From: Chrysophaeum taylorii
Lineage: Eukaryota > Sar > Pelagophyceae > Pelagomonadales > Pelagomonadaceae
Direction of reading: 5' to 3'
DNA: 64,000 nucleotides
NCBI GenBank assembly: GCA_029834535.1
Contig: JAQMWT010000404.1
Coordinates: 1 to 64,000, forward strand
Below, piece after piece: positions 9,716-20,475 of this stretch. The notes under the pieces are model-generated. The model was not told the DNA's origin and did no database searches. It worked only from the letters and a program-made list of their open reading frames with translations. The translations under genes and the position numbers were made by a program. Every line of letters begins with the position of its first letter. Positions within the stretch are counted from its first letter, which is position 1.

Positions 9716-12700
9716 TCAAGGGTTTACAGCGGTGCGGCGGCGGAGCGCAGGGGAAGGCGAGGTCGCGAGCGCTGGCGACGCGGCGTCCGCTAGCGACGTC
9801 GGCGCGTCCTTCGCCTCGTCGGGGAGGCCGTAGATCGTCCGCCGGAGGCGCTGGGCCTGCGAAAGTCAAAATCACCAACGCTCAACAACTAAAGGAAGGC
9901 AATCGCGGGACGCACGTCGTCTGGGTTCATGGCGCAAAGATAATGCGTCACGACGAGACCGCCGGGTATCTCGGAGGAGGCGTAGGGTACGACCTGCGAT
10001 CATCATCATCGTGGTCCATCGAAAACGTAATAACGCACGAGGTCAGAGCTGAGGTAGCCTCTGGGCGCGGCCTTGACAGCGGCGTTCGCTTTGAGTTTGG
10101 CTTGAGTCTGGCCCGAAGCGAGGTAGCGCAAGCCCTTGGGCGCCTGCTGGGCGTCCTCGGCGCGCACCCACCAGAGGAGGCGTCGGTCGTCGTCGATGAC
10201 GATGTAGCGGCGTTGCCAGGTCTTGGAGAGGACGCCCGAGGTCTTCCAGCAGACGCCGGCGAAAGGCGCCATGTGGCGCTGGAGCTGGACCCTCGACGAC
10301 GTGCCGGCCGTCGTGTCGAGCCAGAGGCGCGTGCGCGGCGCGAAGTACGCGGCGAGGTCGGCAGCATCGGGAATCGACCGGACGAAGTTGTTGAGGCGCT
10401 CGTCGACGACCGAGGAGTTGTGGAGGTTGCTTGCCTTGACGTACTCGTCGTAAAAAAAGGCGCAGGTGCATGCCATGAGGACGAAATTGAAAGGAACGAC
10501 CATGGTGGCGGCGGCGGCAGACGCGGCCCCTCCGAGGACCAGAGCCGTTTTGACGGGCTGGACCCAACACACTAGGTTGACGCACGACTCGGCGAACGAG
10601 ACGTAGCGGATCGCCTCAGCGATGAGCTCGAGGACCTGGGTGCGTGCCGCCTGGAACTCGGCGATCGGACCGCGTCGGAGCTTGGCATCGTCGGGCTCGG
10701 CCTCGGCCTCGCGGGCGGCCTGGAGCTCCTCGGAGAGCGTCTTTTCGACGCGCTCGGAGACGCGCGAGAGCATCGCGAGCTCGGCGCGGTCGGCGTCCGT
10801 CGTATCTTTGCGGCGTTGCGACGATGTCGGCAGCACCAGCTGCGTCGCGACGAGGAGCGCGGGCGCGTCGTCGTCGTCGGGCCCGTCGTCGTCGCTGGCC
10901 GCGTCGTCGTCGGCGCGAATCGGCAGCCACGTTTCCACCATGGGCTGCGAGCCGCCGCGGCGCTCGTCTTTTCGAGTGCCAACGAGACGCGAGAGTGGGA
11001 TGGAGCACTCGCCGACAAAACCGAGGTCGTCGCCGTCGTTGCCGCGCGGCGCGAAGAGATGTCGCCGGCGCCGAGAACTGTCGGTCGCGGCCGGCGCGTA
11101 GAGTCGGAACACGAAGCGCTCGGTCGCCAACGCGGCGCGGGCGCCCTCGACAGGGGCGACGACGGGGTACCGCGCGCAGTCGGTAAGCTCCGAGCCGTCG
11201 TCGAGCGTCCAGGGAACGACGTAGTCCTGGATGGCGGCGTCGACGCGCTCGTCGATGGCCTCGTCCTCGAATTCTGAGTGGACCGAACGCCGCACCTTGA
11301 CCTGCTTGCAGCGGCGGAGCCACGGGTTGTTGTAAAGATCGTCGATGTCGGTGGGGAAATCGCGCTTGAAACCCCTCGCGTCGTCTGCGAACGACGACCC
11401 CAGCCGCTGCTTCCGCCTTCGAATCGCGGCGTCGAGCGCGAGCCTCGAGGCTACGCGCGCGCGCGCCTTGCGCGCCGCGACGCCGTCGTCGTCGTCGCGA
11501 CCGTAGCCTGGCGCGTACTCGACGCGGACGTGGTCGACGGCGACCAGTCCGCGGACGTCGCGCACCGCGATTTTTGCAGTAAGGACCTCGAGCTCGTGCG
11601 CCGAGGCGGTGGTCGTCGCGGCGGTTGCCGGGGTGGGGCGTCGGCCACAGCCGCCTGAGAACCGCCGCCGCCGGCGGCGGTGCCTTGATGATGTGCGGCG
11701 CGGCGCGAGCAACCGGGCGGTGGGGGTGGTGGCGGCTGTTGCTCAAAGGTGTTGTTGGTGGTGGTGGTGTCTTGGGGTGTCTCGTCCGGTTCGTCTTCTT
11801 CCTTGGACGAGCGCTGCGCCTTGAGGCGCTTGAAGGAGGCACGCCTGGAGAAGGTGTTGCTGCTGGTGTTGGTCTGCTTGGGTTTCTTGGGGATCCCGAC
11901 GCAGGGTATGAACTCTTTCTCGGAGCCGCGCTCGATCCACGCGCGCGCCCACGCGCCAGAGCACCTTCGGTGGAGCGTGTAGAGGAGGAGCGCGACGACG
12001 GCGAGCGGAAGACGGAGAGGACGCGCGTCGCGTCGAGGAAGTACTCGACCAGCAGAAGCGAAGCGAGGGTGAGCGCGGTGCGGCGGGGCTCGTCGGTCCA
12101 CGAGATGCACGATCTGAGGATCTTCACCGCGGCGATGAGGGGCTCGACGAGGTTCGAGACGCGGTCGACGAGCTCGCGAATCGCAGAGGTCGAGAGCTCG
12201 GCGGGGTTGGCGGGGAACATGGGGAGCGCGGCACGCTGGGACCAGAGGAGGTCGACATACGAAAGCTCGAAGAGCGCGTCGACCAGAATCTGGCCACCGT
12301 GGGCGCGGTGGCCGGCCTTTGCTGTTTGTAGAGGGGCCAGTACTTTCGGTGGGGCGGCGACGGCGGCGGCGAGCCGGTGCGCGCGTTGCGGGGCGGCCAG
12401 TCCCGCAACTTTGGATCGTGGCGAAAGAGGTCGTCGTCGTCGTCGTCGTTCCCGAAGACCCAGCGGCCGACCCGGGGGTACACGTTGTCGACGGCGCGGG
12501 CGACGACGTCGCGCTCCAAGGCCGCGTCGATCTCGAAGGCGCCCAACTCGCATTGGGCGAGCGAAGCGTCGGTGTCCGCGCAACAGACGTGGAGATCGAC
12601 GACCGAGCGAGGGTTGGCGATGGCCACGCAGAGGGCCCCGCCCGAGAGCTTTCGCGTGGGGGTGTTGGTTTGGTGCACGACGCGCGTGGACTGCCAGGCG

Positions 12701-13611
12701 GTCGCGACCCAGCCCGCGCCGGCGAGCTTGGGCGAGCGACACCTCGCGCGGACGTAGACGTCGCGCTCGTCGTCGCCGCCCTCGGGGAGGGCGATCGCGA
12801 GCGGCCGGACGTAGATGCGGCCCAACGCCGCCGCCGCTGCTGTATCGTCGCGTTCCTCGTCGTCCTCGATCACCGCGACGCGCATGCGGACGTCCTCCAA
12901 GTCGGCGCTCTTGGCCGTCGGCCGGCCGACGAGGAGGCTCGTGTCGACGTCGAGGTTCTTCTTCTTCTTCTGGGGGTCCTCGAAGAGGGAGGCGGGCCTC
13001 GAGGACGGCACCATCCGGTCGCTCGTGACCCACTCGCGGATCCATCGACGGCGGCGGACGTAGGTGTGCGTTGTCTGGAGACCGTAGGCACCCTTGAAAC
13101 TGAATTCTGGAAAGTCGAACGCGTAGCACCATCCCCGGTCGTCGACTTCGCCGTTCGTGTCGATCCGCCACTCGCCGACCCACTGCCCGCCCTCGGGGGC
13201 GGCGGCGGCGTGCGGAAAGTGGCGCCAGGTCTCGCCGAGCCCGGCGTACCGCATCGGATCCAGCGGAAGGAGGTGGCTCGCGCCCCACGAGAACGCCCAT
13301 CGCTGGTTCTCCAACACGACGGCGACCTCCCTGGCCGCCGCCAAAAAGTCCGGCTCGCCGTCGGACTGCTGGAGCCGCGAGTAGCACACGTCGCAGCACC
13401 GCAGCGCGCCGGCCTCGGGTTTCGAGAGCGCGATCCGCTTCTTCCGGGAACACGGACCGCACACGAGCTTGCCGCAGAACCGACAGTGGTGCCGTCGTAC
13501 CGGAAACCCAAACTGCCGGTAGCAAATCATGCACTTGGACGACGCGCTATCGGGGAGCCACCCGGCGAGCTCGGCTGCGTCGGACCCGCTGCTGCACCGC
13601 TCCTCTTCCAT
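9716..13611 (-). CDS. FYVE-DysF-C2-TM-PH multidomain membrane protein, exon structure unresolved
   Basis: Starts at ATG 13611. A FYVE zinc finger (residues ~18-85; CMICYRQFGFPVRRHHCRFC, CGPCSRKKR) predicts PI3P binding on endosomes, though the basic patch is RRHHCR. A DysF-like (peroxin/dysferlin) pair of blocks follows (ENQRWAFSWGASHLLPLD, DRGWCYAFDFPEFSF, RRRRWIREW), then a C2-like region. Hydrophobic stretches near 12.0-12.1 kb (TALTLASLLLVEYFL) and 10.45-10.55 kb (VVPFNFVLMACTCAFFY) come next. Between them is a second C2-like block from 11640 (LEVLTAKIAVRDVRGLVAV). The C-terminus is PH-like (GVLSKTWQRRYIVID, LLWWV). The frame changes near 12320, 12010 and 11640 suit indels or unplaced introns. 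Near 10030 and 9860 short GT-AG introns (about 34 and 59 bp) lead to a TGA at 9716. It could be two genes split near 11.7 kb; similarity to MCTP/ferlin-like proteins is family-level inference. Confidence 0.65.
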
Positions 13612-13813
13612 TGGTGGACGCGGCGCGTTCCAAGGTTGACAGGATACACCAATTTCCTACGCTTACCCTAATTGAAATCAGTCGGAGAGGTTGAAGGCTT
13701 GGCTTTCTACCCCCTATACGTTATACCGGAAATCTACATTAGTTGCAGTCAGAAAGGTTCGCGTCATGCTCAGTCAGCCGAACGTGCAAACGACGTGTGA
13801 CTGAAACAGCACG

Positions 13814-14746
13814 ATGGCTGATGATGAAGATCGACCGCTCGTGGGAGGGGGAGGAGAGACGCGGCGATACCACCAGAGCTGCCGAGTGTGCGGGGTCGTC
13901 GCGATGGTGCTGGTGACGTCGCTGATCGTCCTCGACATGTCGCCGATCCGTCCGTGGCCACCGCGCCACAAGTGGCGCTACGTTCGCCGCGGCAAGCCGG
14001 TCCCGATTGCGTTAGAGGCACAAGAGCAGCGATTCTGCGTCGGGCACGGGGCCGTGGGATCGACACGACTCAGCGAGCTGACGCGCCACTCAAAGGCGGC
14101 CTACGCGGCGCGGCACGACTACGACGTCGTCGTCGTCGAGGCGCCGACGATCGACGACCTCGCGCGAACCTACTGCCCCGATATCGCCGACGACGTCAAG
14201 CAGGCCGACCTGAGCACGGGTGTCAAGTACTGCGCGGTCTGGTTTGCGCTCGAGGGGCGCACGCGCCCATGCGACTGGATGATGTGGACGGATCCCGACG
14301 CTATAGTTCCCGAGGGTGCCGAGCCAATCGCCAACATGGTCGACCCGGGGGCGACCACCCTCTGGTTCGCGGCAAACGCGACCGCGGATTGTGGGACCCC
14401 CGAAATCCTGTCGCGCACAGTGGACACCTCGGCGTTTATGCTGCGTCGCGCCGACGACCCGGCCAAAGCCTTCGTCCGGACGCAGCTCGCGCTTGCTGCC
14501 TTTTTAGAAGACCACCCCTGCGACCGCGAAACCCTCGACGAGTGCGCCACCGGCCGCCTCTTTCGTTTTCACCCCGACTGGTTTTCCGGCGCCCGTTGCC
14601 GCAAATCGAACGTCGACAGCAGACACCCTGACGTCCTATCGTTCGGCTCCTTCCTCACCAAGTGCACGGCCGACGATATCGACGCCAAGCTCGCCTGCCT
14701 CGAGCGCAACACCAACCACCTCCCTCCTATTGAGATGAAGGTCTGA
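13814..14746 (+). CDS. type II membrane glycosyltransferase, GT34-like (galactosyl transferase GMA12/MNN10 family)
   Basis: A 310-residue intact protein that starts at ATG 13814. Residues ~25-45 are a single hydrophobic anchor (VCGVVAMVLVTSLIVLDM) after a short cytosolic tail, the layout of a Golgi type II enzyme. The lumenal part has the family pattern of a helix before the donor site (HSKAAYAARHDYDVVVV), a K-x-x-A-V-W helix (GVKYCAVWFAL) and the metal/sugar-binding DxD equivalent WMMWTDPDAIV. Cys residues are numerous, fitting a lumenal domain. The DPD motif in place of DAD is acceptable for DxD. Substrate is unknown; a role in glycan side-chain transfer is inference. It is divergent from the FYVE gene with about 200 bp between starts, which must hold both promoters. 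Confidence 0.62.
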   Translation: MADDEDRPLVGGGGETRRYHQSCRVCGVVAMVLVTSLIVLDMSPIRPWPPRHKWRYVRRGKPVPIALEAQEQRFCVGHGAVGSTRLSELTRHSKAAYAARHDYDVVVVEAPTIDDLARTYCPDIADDVKQADLSTGVKYCAVWFALEGRTRPCDWMMWTDPDAIVPEGAEPIANMVDPGATTLWFAANATADCGTPEILSRTVDTSAFMLRRADDPAKAFVRTQLALAAFLEDHPCDRETLDECATGRLFRFHPDWFSGARCRKSNVDSRHPDVLSFGSFLTKCTADDIDAKLACLERNTNHLPPIEMKV

Positions 14747-14878
14747 CTCAGGAATTTACTCCTGTATTCGACATCCGACCGATTCATTATTTATTGAGGC
14801 TATCAACCGCCGTATTAATTAATTATATACCATCTCCAACTTCTTCCCGTCGTCCTCCTCCGTCCCAAAAGGGGGGTG

Positions 14879-14913
14879 TTTCGTTTCGCTTCGTTTCGTT
14901 TCGTTTCGTTTCC
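14879..14913. repeat. (TTTCG)n microsatellite
   Basis: Six to seven GTTTC units with one variant (GCTTC), directly beyond the stop of the tRNA isopentenyltransferase gene, so in its 3' UTR. Confidence 0.9.
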
Positions 14914-16238
14914 TCAATGTTGTTTCCCGCTTCCTCTTTCTTCTTCGAGGCCATCGCCTTCGCGCGTGGTATTTCGATGCAGCGCGGCGAGACGGTTCGT
15001 GGATCCCTGGTCTGCGAATATCGTGGGTCGCAGGGGTCTGCCGACTGGAGCGCCATCGTCGTTCGTTGCGCTAGCAATTTCTTCGAGCGCCGCTCTGAGC
15101 ATGGCCAACTCCCGCTCGAGGGCCTCGGGGTCTGTCGCCGCCTACGCGCGCAATAAAAAAAAAAACTGGAGGCGGTCGATCGAGCGCGCACCTTAGGCAA
15201 CTCGGACACCCACGTTTTCATACGCTGCTTGTTGCCGACGAGGCCGGCGCGCAGCTTTTTCTGGTCAGCGCTCTTGAGCCAGGCTCGGTACTTGTCGCGC
15301 GGCAAGGCGTAGGCGTTTAGGACTGTCGCGAGCGCAGCGTCGTCGGCCGCGACGATGCCAAAGTTAAGGTCGCGCCGGTACCACTTCATCTGGTCTGCCG
15401 CGTAGTTGCGGGAGGCCGTGCCGAATCTGCGGACAAAGTCGAGGTAGGCATCGGGGTCCGTTGTGCGCCGGTCGAGCAAGTCGAGGCACTGGCGGTATCC
15501 GATGGCGCGCGCGGCCGTAGACGTGCGTGGCAGCTTGTTCGCGGCCGCGAGGCGACCGACCTCGGTCACGAGGCCGTCGTCCAGCATTCTTTCGCATCTC
15601 GCGTCGATCGCGTCGAACAGAGCCATGCGGTCCTGCGGCGCCAGGAAGAAGCACCGCGCGTCGTAGGCGGTCTCGTCGGCGAGGAACCGCTGCCGCGCCG
15701 GGGCTTCCGGAACGTCGTCGACCTCGATCTCGATCGCGCGACTGAGGCGGTACCAATCGTTCCGCGAGAGCGCCTCCGCGCGGCGCTTCCCGCGCTCAGA
15801 CTGTGCCGCGAGCACACCGACGGCCTCGTCCCACCGCCCGGGCCGATAGCTGCGCAAGACCGACTCGGCCTCCGCCGCGGCTTGAGCGGAAGCCGCCGGC
15901 GCGCCGGGGGCGCCGCGCGTCAGCCATCTACAGTACATCATCGTGCCGCCCACGACCACGGGCGTCATGTGCCGCCGCCCGCAGTCATCGATCGCCGCGA
16001 GCGCGGCGCGGCTCCACCGGCCCGCCGTCCACGGATCATCGGCTTCGCCAACGTCCACGAGGTGGTGTGCCACAGCCCGACGGGTCGCAGCGTTCGGCTT
16101 GTTCGACCCCACGTCCAGCCCGCGGTACAGCTGCACCGAATCCGCAGATACGATTTCCCCCGAGACCTCGCCACACAGCCGTATCGCGAGGCTCGACTTT
16201 CCCACCGCGGTCGGCCCGGCGAGCACAAGGACGCGCAT
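14914..16238 (-). CDS. tRNA dimethylallyltransferase (MiaA/IPT family), one 50-bp intron
   Basis: Transfers the dimethylallyl group to A37 of tRNAs reading codons that start with U. The join of 15192-16238 and 14914-15141 gives 424 residues. The start at 16238 (MRVLVLAGPTAVGKSSLA) places the P-loop at residue 8 as in bacterial MiaA; an in-frame upstream extension to 16541 has no family features. Other signatures are SGEIVSADSVQLYRGLDVGS, HHLVDV, VVVGGTMMYCRWL, ARAIGYRQCLDLL and SRNYAADQMKWYRRD. The intron 15142-15191 (GTGCGC...GCGTAG) joins at a codon boundary and leads to a coiled-coil tail (ALERELAMLRAALEEIA). I see no C-terminal zinc finger, so an organellar or plastid version is possible, but no clear transit peptide is visible. 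Confidence 0.9.
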
Positions 16239-16561
16239 TGCGAACCTTACCCCCCTTTGAGATCGACCTCTCACGTGCCGTTGGAAGGCGCGGTCGGCTG
16301 CCCGCCGGGACATCCGAGACCGTCCCGCGCGTTGCCCCCCCCCCGCTATGACCAATTGGCCTGCCAAAGCTTTTTTTTTTATAAGTCGTTTAGCTATCTC
16401 CACGGCGCTTGCAAATTTGGTGTTCTCGGCGTTTTCGAGGCGCTGTAACTGTAGCCGATGCTTGCGGCGCCACACTGTGTGACAGCACGTCTGCCCTGCA
16501 GGGAGCAGCAGGAAGCACCCCCCCTCGACTCTCTCTCTCAACCAGCGCGGCGGCGTGGGAA

Positions 16562-17062
16562 TTTGTCTCTAAATGTCGACTGCTAAGAGGGGGGTGTGTG
16601 TGGGGAGCATGAAGGATGTGGGGTGGGTTTGTGGGGCAGGAGGGATGTGCCTGACGGGCGGAGATAAGCACGCGGGACCTAGTCGGGGTCATCGCCGAGT
16701 CGTGGGGCAGGCGAAGAGAGGACGGGCCCCGCCCATAGGTCGTACGCATGCTGCCGCCGGACGTATGTGCGACGAAGGGTGACGTCCTGCTGGGATCGGG
16801 CGGCCTGGGTGGTGTTCCCCGAGGCGGCGACATGGGTGAGGGCGGTGAGGGCACAGCGAGCCCGGCCTAATGCGTTGGCGATCCCCCACTCACGGTAGAT
16901 GCGGCGAGTTTGGGCCGCATTTGCCTCTGTGAAGTTGGCGCAGCCGCTTGCCACCCAGGTTCGCGCAGCGATGCGCTCTGCGCATGTTTGGGCGAGAGCG
17001 TGGCACGCCGCGCTGGCCTCACCGAAGGCACCAAAGACGAGGCCGGCGACGGTGCCGTAGCT
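16562..17062 (-). repeat. dispersed repeat A, long copy (about 500 bp) with coding remnant
   Basis: Nearly identical, in inverted orientation, to 38836-39333. One end is TTTGTCTCTAAATGTCGACT, the other stops at GGTGCCGTAG. Read on the minus strand it has a long open stretch: LVFGAFGEASAACHALAQTC, VASGCANFTEANAAQTRRIY, REWGIANALGRARCALTALT, VTLRRTYVRRQHAYDL. The same peptide, with changes, is kept in the other copy. That suggests the 3' end of a mobile element's ORF; it resembles C-terminal tails of non-LTR reverse-transcriptase ORFs in algae, but I cannot confirm that. The sulfotransferase gene begins 58 bp beyond it. Confidence 0.75.
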
Positions 17063-17119
17063 GAATTTGTCTCAATCGACAGCACCATACGATGCCACGT
17101 CATAAAGGCAAGTAAAAAT

Positions 17120-18211
17120 ATGGGTCGGGGCGCTTGGATTCTTTTGGGCGCCGCCTTGCCGTACGCCGCCGTGTCGGTGCTCGTGGTAGCGCAGCCAAAG
17201 TCCGGGAGCACGTCGCTCATGCAGACGCTCGCCAAGCTCGGCGGGAAGAAAGGGACGCAGGAAATGGGCCACGCCCTCGGCACCGTTACATCGCACGCGT
17301 GCAAGCAGAACGCGACGCTCGCAAGGACGCTCATCGAGTCTCTCGCGCGCGAGGCCGCCGAAAGGAGCACGCGATTTGGCAATTTATCGCTAGACTTCTC
17401 GCCCCTCCTCGAGTCCCACGGCAGCAAGTGCGCAGAGCGGTATCCGACTTTTTTTTCCAAGGCGCACGGGTCGCCCTTCTCTCGGCACACCTGCTTTCGC
17501 GTTTTGCCGCACTCCGACATGCGCGAGTTGTACGAGAAGACTCTCGAGCACTGGCTCACCTCGCGCACCGTCCTCTATAAGCAACACATTCTCCCAACGG
17601 AACACAATCTCGAACTGTTTGCTCGCGCGATAAAGCGCGAGCCGGGCGACAGTCAGTTCGCCCTCCTCGTCAGAGACCCCGTCAAGTCCGCCATCGCCTA
17701 CGTCTTCGACACCGCCAAACCCTCGCCCCGCGACCCCTTCCACCACAGTCGCGACCCGTGTCTCATTTTCGGACAGGCGCGAGCGCTTCACGAGTGGCGC
17801 GAGAAATGGGTAGCGTTTGCCGAGGCGCACACCCGCTGGGTCACGGTCGTCGACTACGAAGATTTGTACGGCATTAACGATCAAGACCGCTGCGTGTCGC
17901 TCGAGAGAGTACTCGGCCACCTCGCGATGAATAAGGCGGCTGCCGAGCTCGAATCGGACGAAAACTGCCACCAAACCCAGATGGCCAAGGCCCGATTCTC
18001 CCACAAAAACAAGATACCTGCGACGAAAGCCCGATCTCCCCATAAAAATACGACGCTTCCTCTCCACAAACCACCAGCACCACGCCAAGCCGCACCGAAA
18101 CATGCGCAAAAAGCAAAACCACGTCAAGGCACGCGCCGTACGCGCCGCGCAACCCACCACGACAACAATTCCCTAATAAGGAGGATGACTAGTCGTCGTT
18201 CCCGAAGATGA
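17120..18211 (+). CDS. Golgi-type sulfotransferase-like protein
   Basis: I start at ATG 17120, after the repeat; an in-frame upstream extension would be made of repeat A sequence. Residues ~3-22 form a signal anchor (GAWILLGAALPYAAVSVLVV), directly followed by the PAPS 5'-phosphosulfate loop AQPKSGSTSLMQTLAKLGG. The 3'-phosphate motif appears as FALLVRDPVKSAIAYVF at residues ~185-200. The block WREKWVAFAEAHTRWVTVVD fits the following family helix and strand. The Cys-rich middle fits a lumenal enzyme that sulfates carbohydrate or protein. The last 80 residues are Lys/His/Pro-rich with near repeats (ARFSHKNKIPATKARSPHKN) and look disordered. It is unrelated in arrangement to the cytosolic-type sulfotransferase at the left edge. 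Acceptor is unknown. Confidence 0.72.
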   Translation: MGRGAWILLGAALPYAAVSVLVVAQPKSGSTSLMQTLAKLGGKKGTQEMGHALGTVTSHACKQNATLARTLIESLAREAAERSTRFGNLSLDFSPLLESHGSKCAERYPTFFSKAHGSPFSRHTCFRVLPHSDMRELYEKTLEHWLTSRTVLYKQHILPTEHNLELFARAIKREPGDSQFALLVRDPVKSAIAYVFDTAKPSPRDPFHHSRDPCLIFGQARALHEWREKWVAFAEAHTRWVTVVDYEDLYGINDQDRCVSLERVLGHLAMNKAAAELESDENCHQTQMAKARFSHKNKIPATKARSPHKNTTLPLHKPPAPRQAAPKHAQKAKPRQGTRRTRRATHHDNNSLIRRMTSRRSRR

Positions 18212-19185
18212 GCAGTCGCATCAATCACAATTTTTCGTCGGCGAGACAGACAACGCTCTCCTCGAACCCTCGTCGTCGCTCGCGAACCCACAATTGATTT
18301 TTGCGGCGAGTGCGTGCGACAAAATTATTTTGTCATCATTAAGTTTCGACACGCGAACGCGGATGGTCGACGGTGGAGGTGTCCACGATCTTTTCAACGA
18401 CAGCCCCGACTTATTACACGAAGCTCGAGGTCTTCGTAGGCCGAAAGTCTCCCCAGAAGTGGTGCGCGACGACAATCCGCGAGTCTGGGGTTTATTCGGA
18501 AAAGCGCGCTGCAACAAGGTGCGCGGCGGGAAATGAATGTGCGCTACTTGTGAAGCGAGGGGCGAGTCAGATGCGGGGCAGACTGCGAGTGAGGGGGGGG
18601 GGGTGCCGCGCGGGGACCAGGTGTTGTCCGTCCGAGGTGGGTGCTATAGGTAGGGGGCTCAAACGTCCGGCGGGCATTTCTTTCGTTTCCCCTAGGTGCG
18701 TGCTCTGATCCACATTTGCTAGATAAAGTCCCGCGAAATCTGCGTAGATGGTGAGGGAGGCCACTACGGAGCACCACCAAACTTTACCGCAGCCAGGGTC
18801 AACATAAGCACAGATAAGCGCCGCCACAGGGAAATAATTGCCGTACGGGAAGAGAGAAGCTGCCGCGCTAGATCATTAGAAACCAAGCGCCGCGGTGAGA
18901 ACTCCAGACCGCTGCTAGCGCCCTCTCAGCCCTTCTGCGTGCGCACTACGCGTTTGCCCCTCCGCTAGAATAGAAAATGATCTTGACCAGCACGCCGAGC
19001 TCGCTCGTGGTCATGAAAAGGACGCCCTAGCACACGCCGAGCGCAGCAACGAATCGGCCTATTAGAATCGCGCGCGAAGGACGTCACCCCCTATAGCTAG
19101 CGAGCCACGCTACAGATATATAGATCTCCAGGCCTCAGGAGTCTGAAGAAGAAACGATGAATGCACACCGTTGAAACTTGGTATC
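18212..19185. other. intergenic, no gene supported
   Basis: About 970 bp between a plus-strand and a minus-strand gene stop. Short open frames occur on both strands but none has recognisable domains or conserved-looking composition. A G run lies at about 18594-18604. No tRNA-like T-loop was found. Confidence 0.6.
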
Positions 19186-19763
19186 TTAAACGACGGCCGA
19201 TTCGGCCGGAGGCCTGTAGACGTTGTATTCGCCCGCGCCGCCCGTGCCGACGCAGGCATACGAAGCCGCGAGCGAGACACCCGCAGCCATCTCGTAGCCG
19301 CCGACGATCATGAAGTACGGACTGCCAAACTTTCGATTGAACCTGCGGGCGTGAGTTAAACGCGCCAACGGTCTACTTCTCACTGAATACCTTGGACGAA
19401 TGCCAACGAGCCGATGAAAACGTAGGTCGCGCCTCGCCCGAATCGCGACGCAAGGAAAGGAAACCGCCCGAAGATGATCGCCGCATCGAGCTCGGCAAGG
19501 CTTGTCGCAACACCGAATGCTGCAACGTAGAAAGAAATGAGCCACAGGACGGGGTCGACTTGCCGTCCCTTGTGGTACGTGTGCCACGAAAACCAAAATC
19601 CGTAGCACCCGATCGAGGTCGACACGACAGCGCCGAACAGGCATAGCCCTTTGATGACTTTCACGATGCGAGTGCGCCACATCGGAGTAGGCGGAGGAGG
19701 CGTGGCGGTGAGGGGCGCCACCAGCTCGGAGGAGTCCTCGGCCCAGGTCGGCTGGGGCGCCAT
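19186..19763 (-). CDS. COPI-associated/TVP15-like Golgi membrane protein, 41-bp intron
   Basis: The join of 19384-19763 and 19186-19342 encodes 178 residues with four predicted membrane segments (LCLFGAVVSTSIGCYGFWF; VLWLISFYVAAFGVATSL; ATYVFIGSLAFVQGI; MIVGGYEMAAGVSLAAS). The middle has the family signature FGRFPFLASRFGRGATYVFI, known from TVP15 and COPI-associated proteins of Golgi vesicles. The intron 19343-19383 (GTGAGA...CGCAG) interrupts the codon CAG and gives IQFNRKFGSPYFMIVGGYEM across the junction. That junction is convincing because the sequence resumes in the fourth membrane segment. The N-terminus is Pro/Thr-rich and cytosolic. It is divergent from the small two-TM gene, with only 87 bp between start codons. 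Confidence 0.75.
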
Positions 19764-19850
19764 GAGTGACCCTAACCCGCAGGACCATCCGTCAATTAAA
19801 GGTTTGTTTTTCTAATCTTTGTGTTTACTCCTAAACCTTTTAAACCCAGA

Positions 19851-20180
19851 ATGAGATGGTGGCTGACGATCTTCGGGACAGCCGCCCTCGGCTTCGTCAG
19901 CAAGCACGCGTGCCGCGTTGGACACCCTGCAGCACCGCGTGAGACCCGGGATATCGTCGACTTGACTCGAGGGTTGAGCTACGCATCCCGCACCGTGCTC
20001 CGGCTTGAGCCGAGCGAAGGTCCGACCGACGATGATCCGCCATTCGTCGTGCAGCAACAGGAGCGAGACACGCTCATCCCGACACTCACGCTCCTCGCCA
20101 TTTCCGCGCTCGTTGGAACTTATGCCTTCGAGACCATCCGACTCATGGCTACGGGTCAGTTCTACATGCCCCATCTCTGA
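19851..20180 (+). CDS. small protein with two predicted membrane segments, unknown function
   Basis: The first ATG in frame is 19851 (MRWWLTIFG); the frame opens earlier only from GTG. The 109 residues have a hydrophobic N-terminus (WWLTIFGTAALGFVS), a polar middle with an acidic stretch (EPSEGPTDDDPP) and a second hydrophobic helix (LIPTLTLLAISALVGTYAF) close to the end. It could be an organelle inner-membrane assembly factor or a respiratory-chain accessory protein by size and layout, but no motif supports a name. Coding evidence is the clean frame and the AT/GC pattern like its neighbours. Confidence 0.5.
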   Translation: MRWWLTIFGTAALGFVSKHACRVGHPAAPRETRDIVDLTRGLSYASRTVLRLEPSEGPTDDDPPFVVQQQERDTLIPTLTLLAISALVGTYAFETIRLMATGQFYMPHL

Positions 20181-20475
20181 GTGAGGATCTTTACGTCCGT
20201 CAGTCAGCACGAAGAGACTATGGCTTGCTTCCTCTAAGGAAGCAGGGTGTACAGTAGACGACACTCCGCGAGTGGTGCGCCTCCTGCTCGTATCGATGAT
20301 CGTTCTCGGTTGAGCCCCCCCCTCTAATAACCTTGTTAGCTGTCGACCTTAAATTAACAAAAACCCCGGTTCTCACATCGTATCACTCACTACCCCGCGG
20401 CATGTTTGAGAAACGGTCGCACGCATGCGATGCGCATAGGCGTCCTCGCTAAGTGCCGATCCCCTTGCGCCGAGA
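20181..20475. other. intergenic with a repeat A-like terminus
   Basis: Contains GTTAGCTGTCGACCTTAAA at about 20336-20354, a close match to the terminal motif of repeat A, with no other part of that repeat recognisable beside it. No gene seen. Confidence 0.4.

Noticed and set aside
12319-13671. 450-codon plus-strand open frame opposite the FYVE gene
   Set aside because: Mirror of GC-rich coding sequence; the zinc finger cysteines lie on the minus strand.
16910-17119. In-frame 70-codon N-terminal extension of the second sulfotransferase
   Set aside because: It is read out of repeat A on its non-coding strand, and the signal anchor begins only at 17120.
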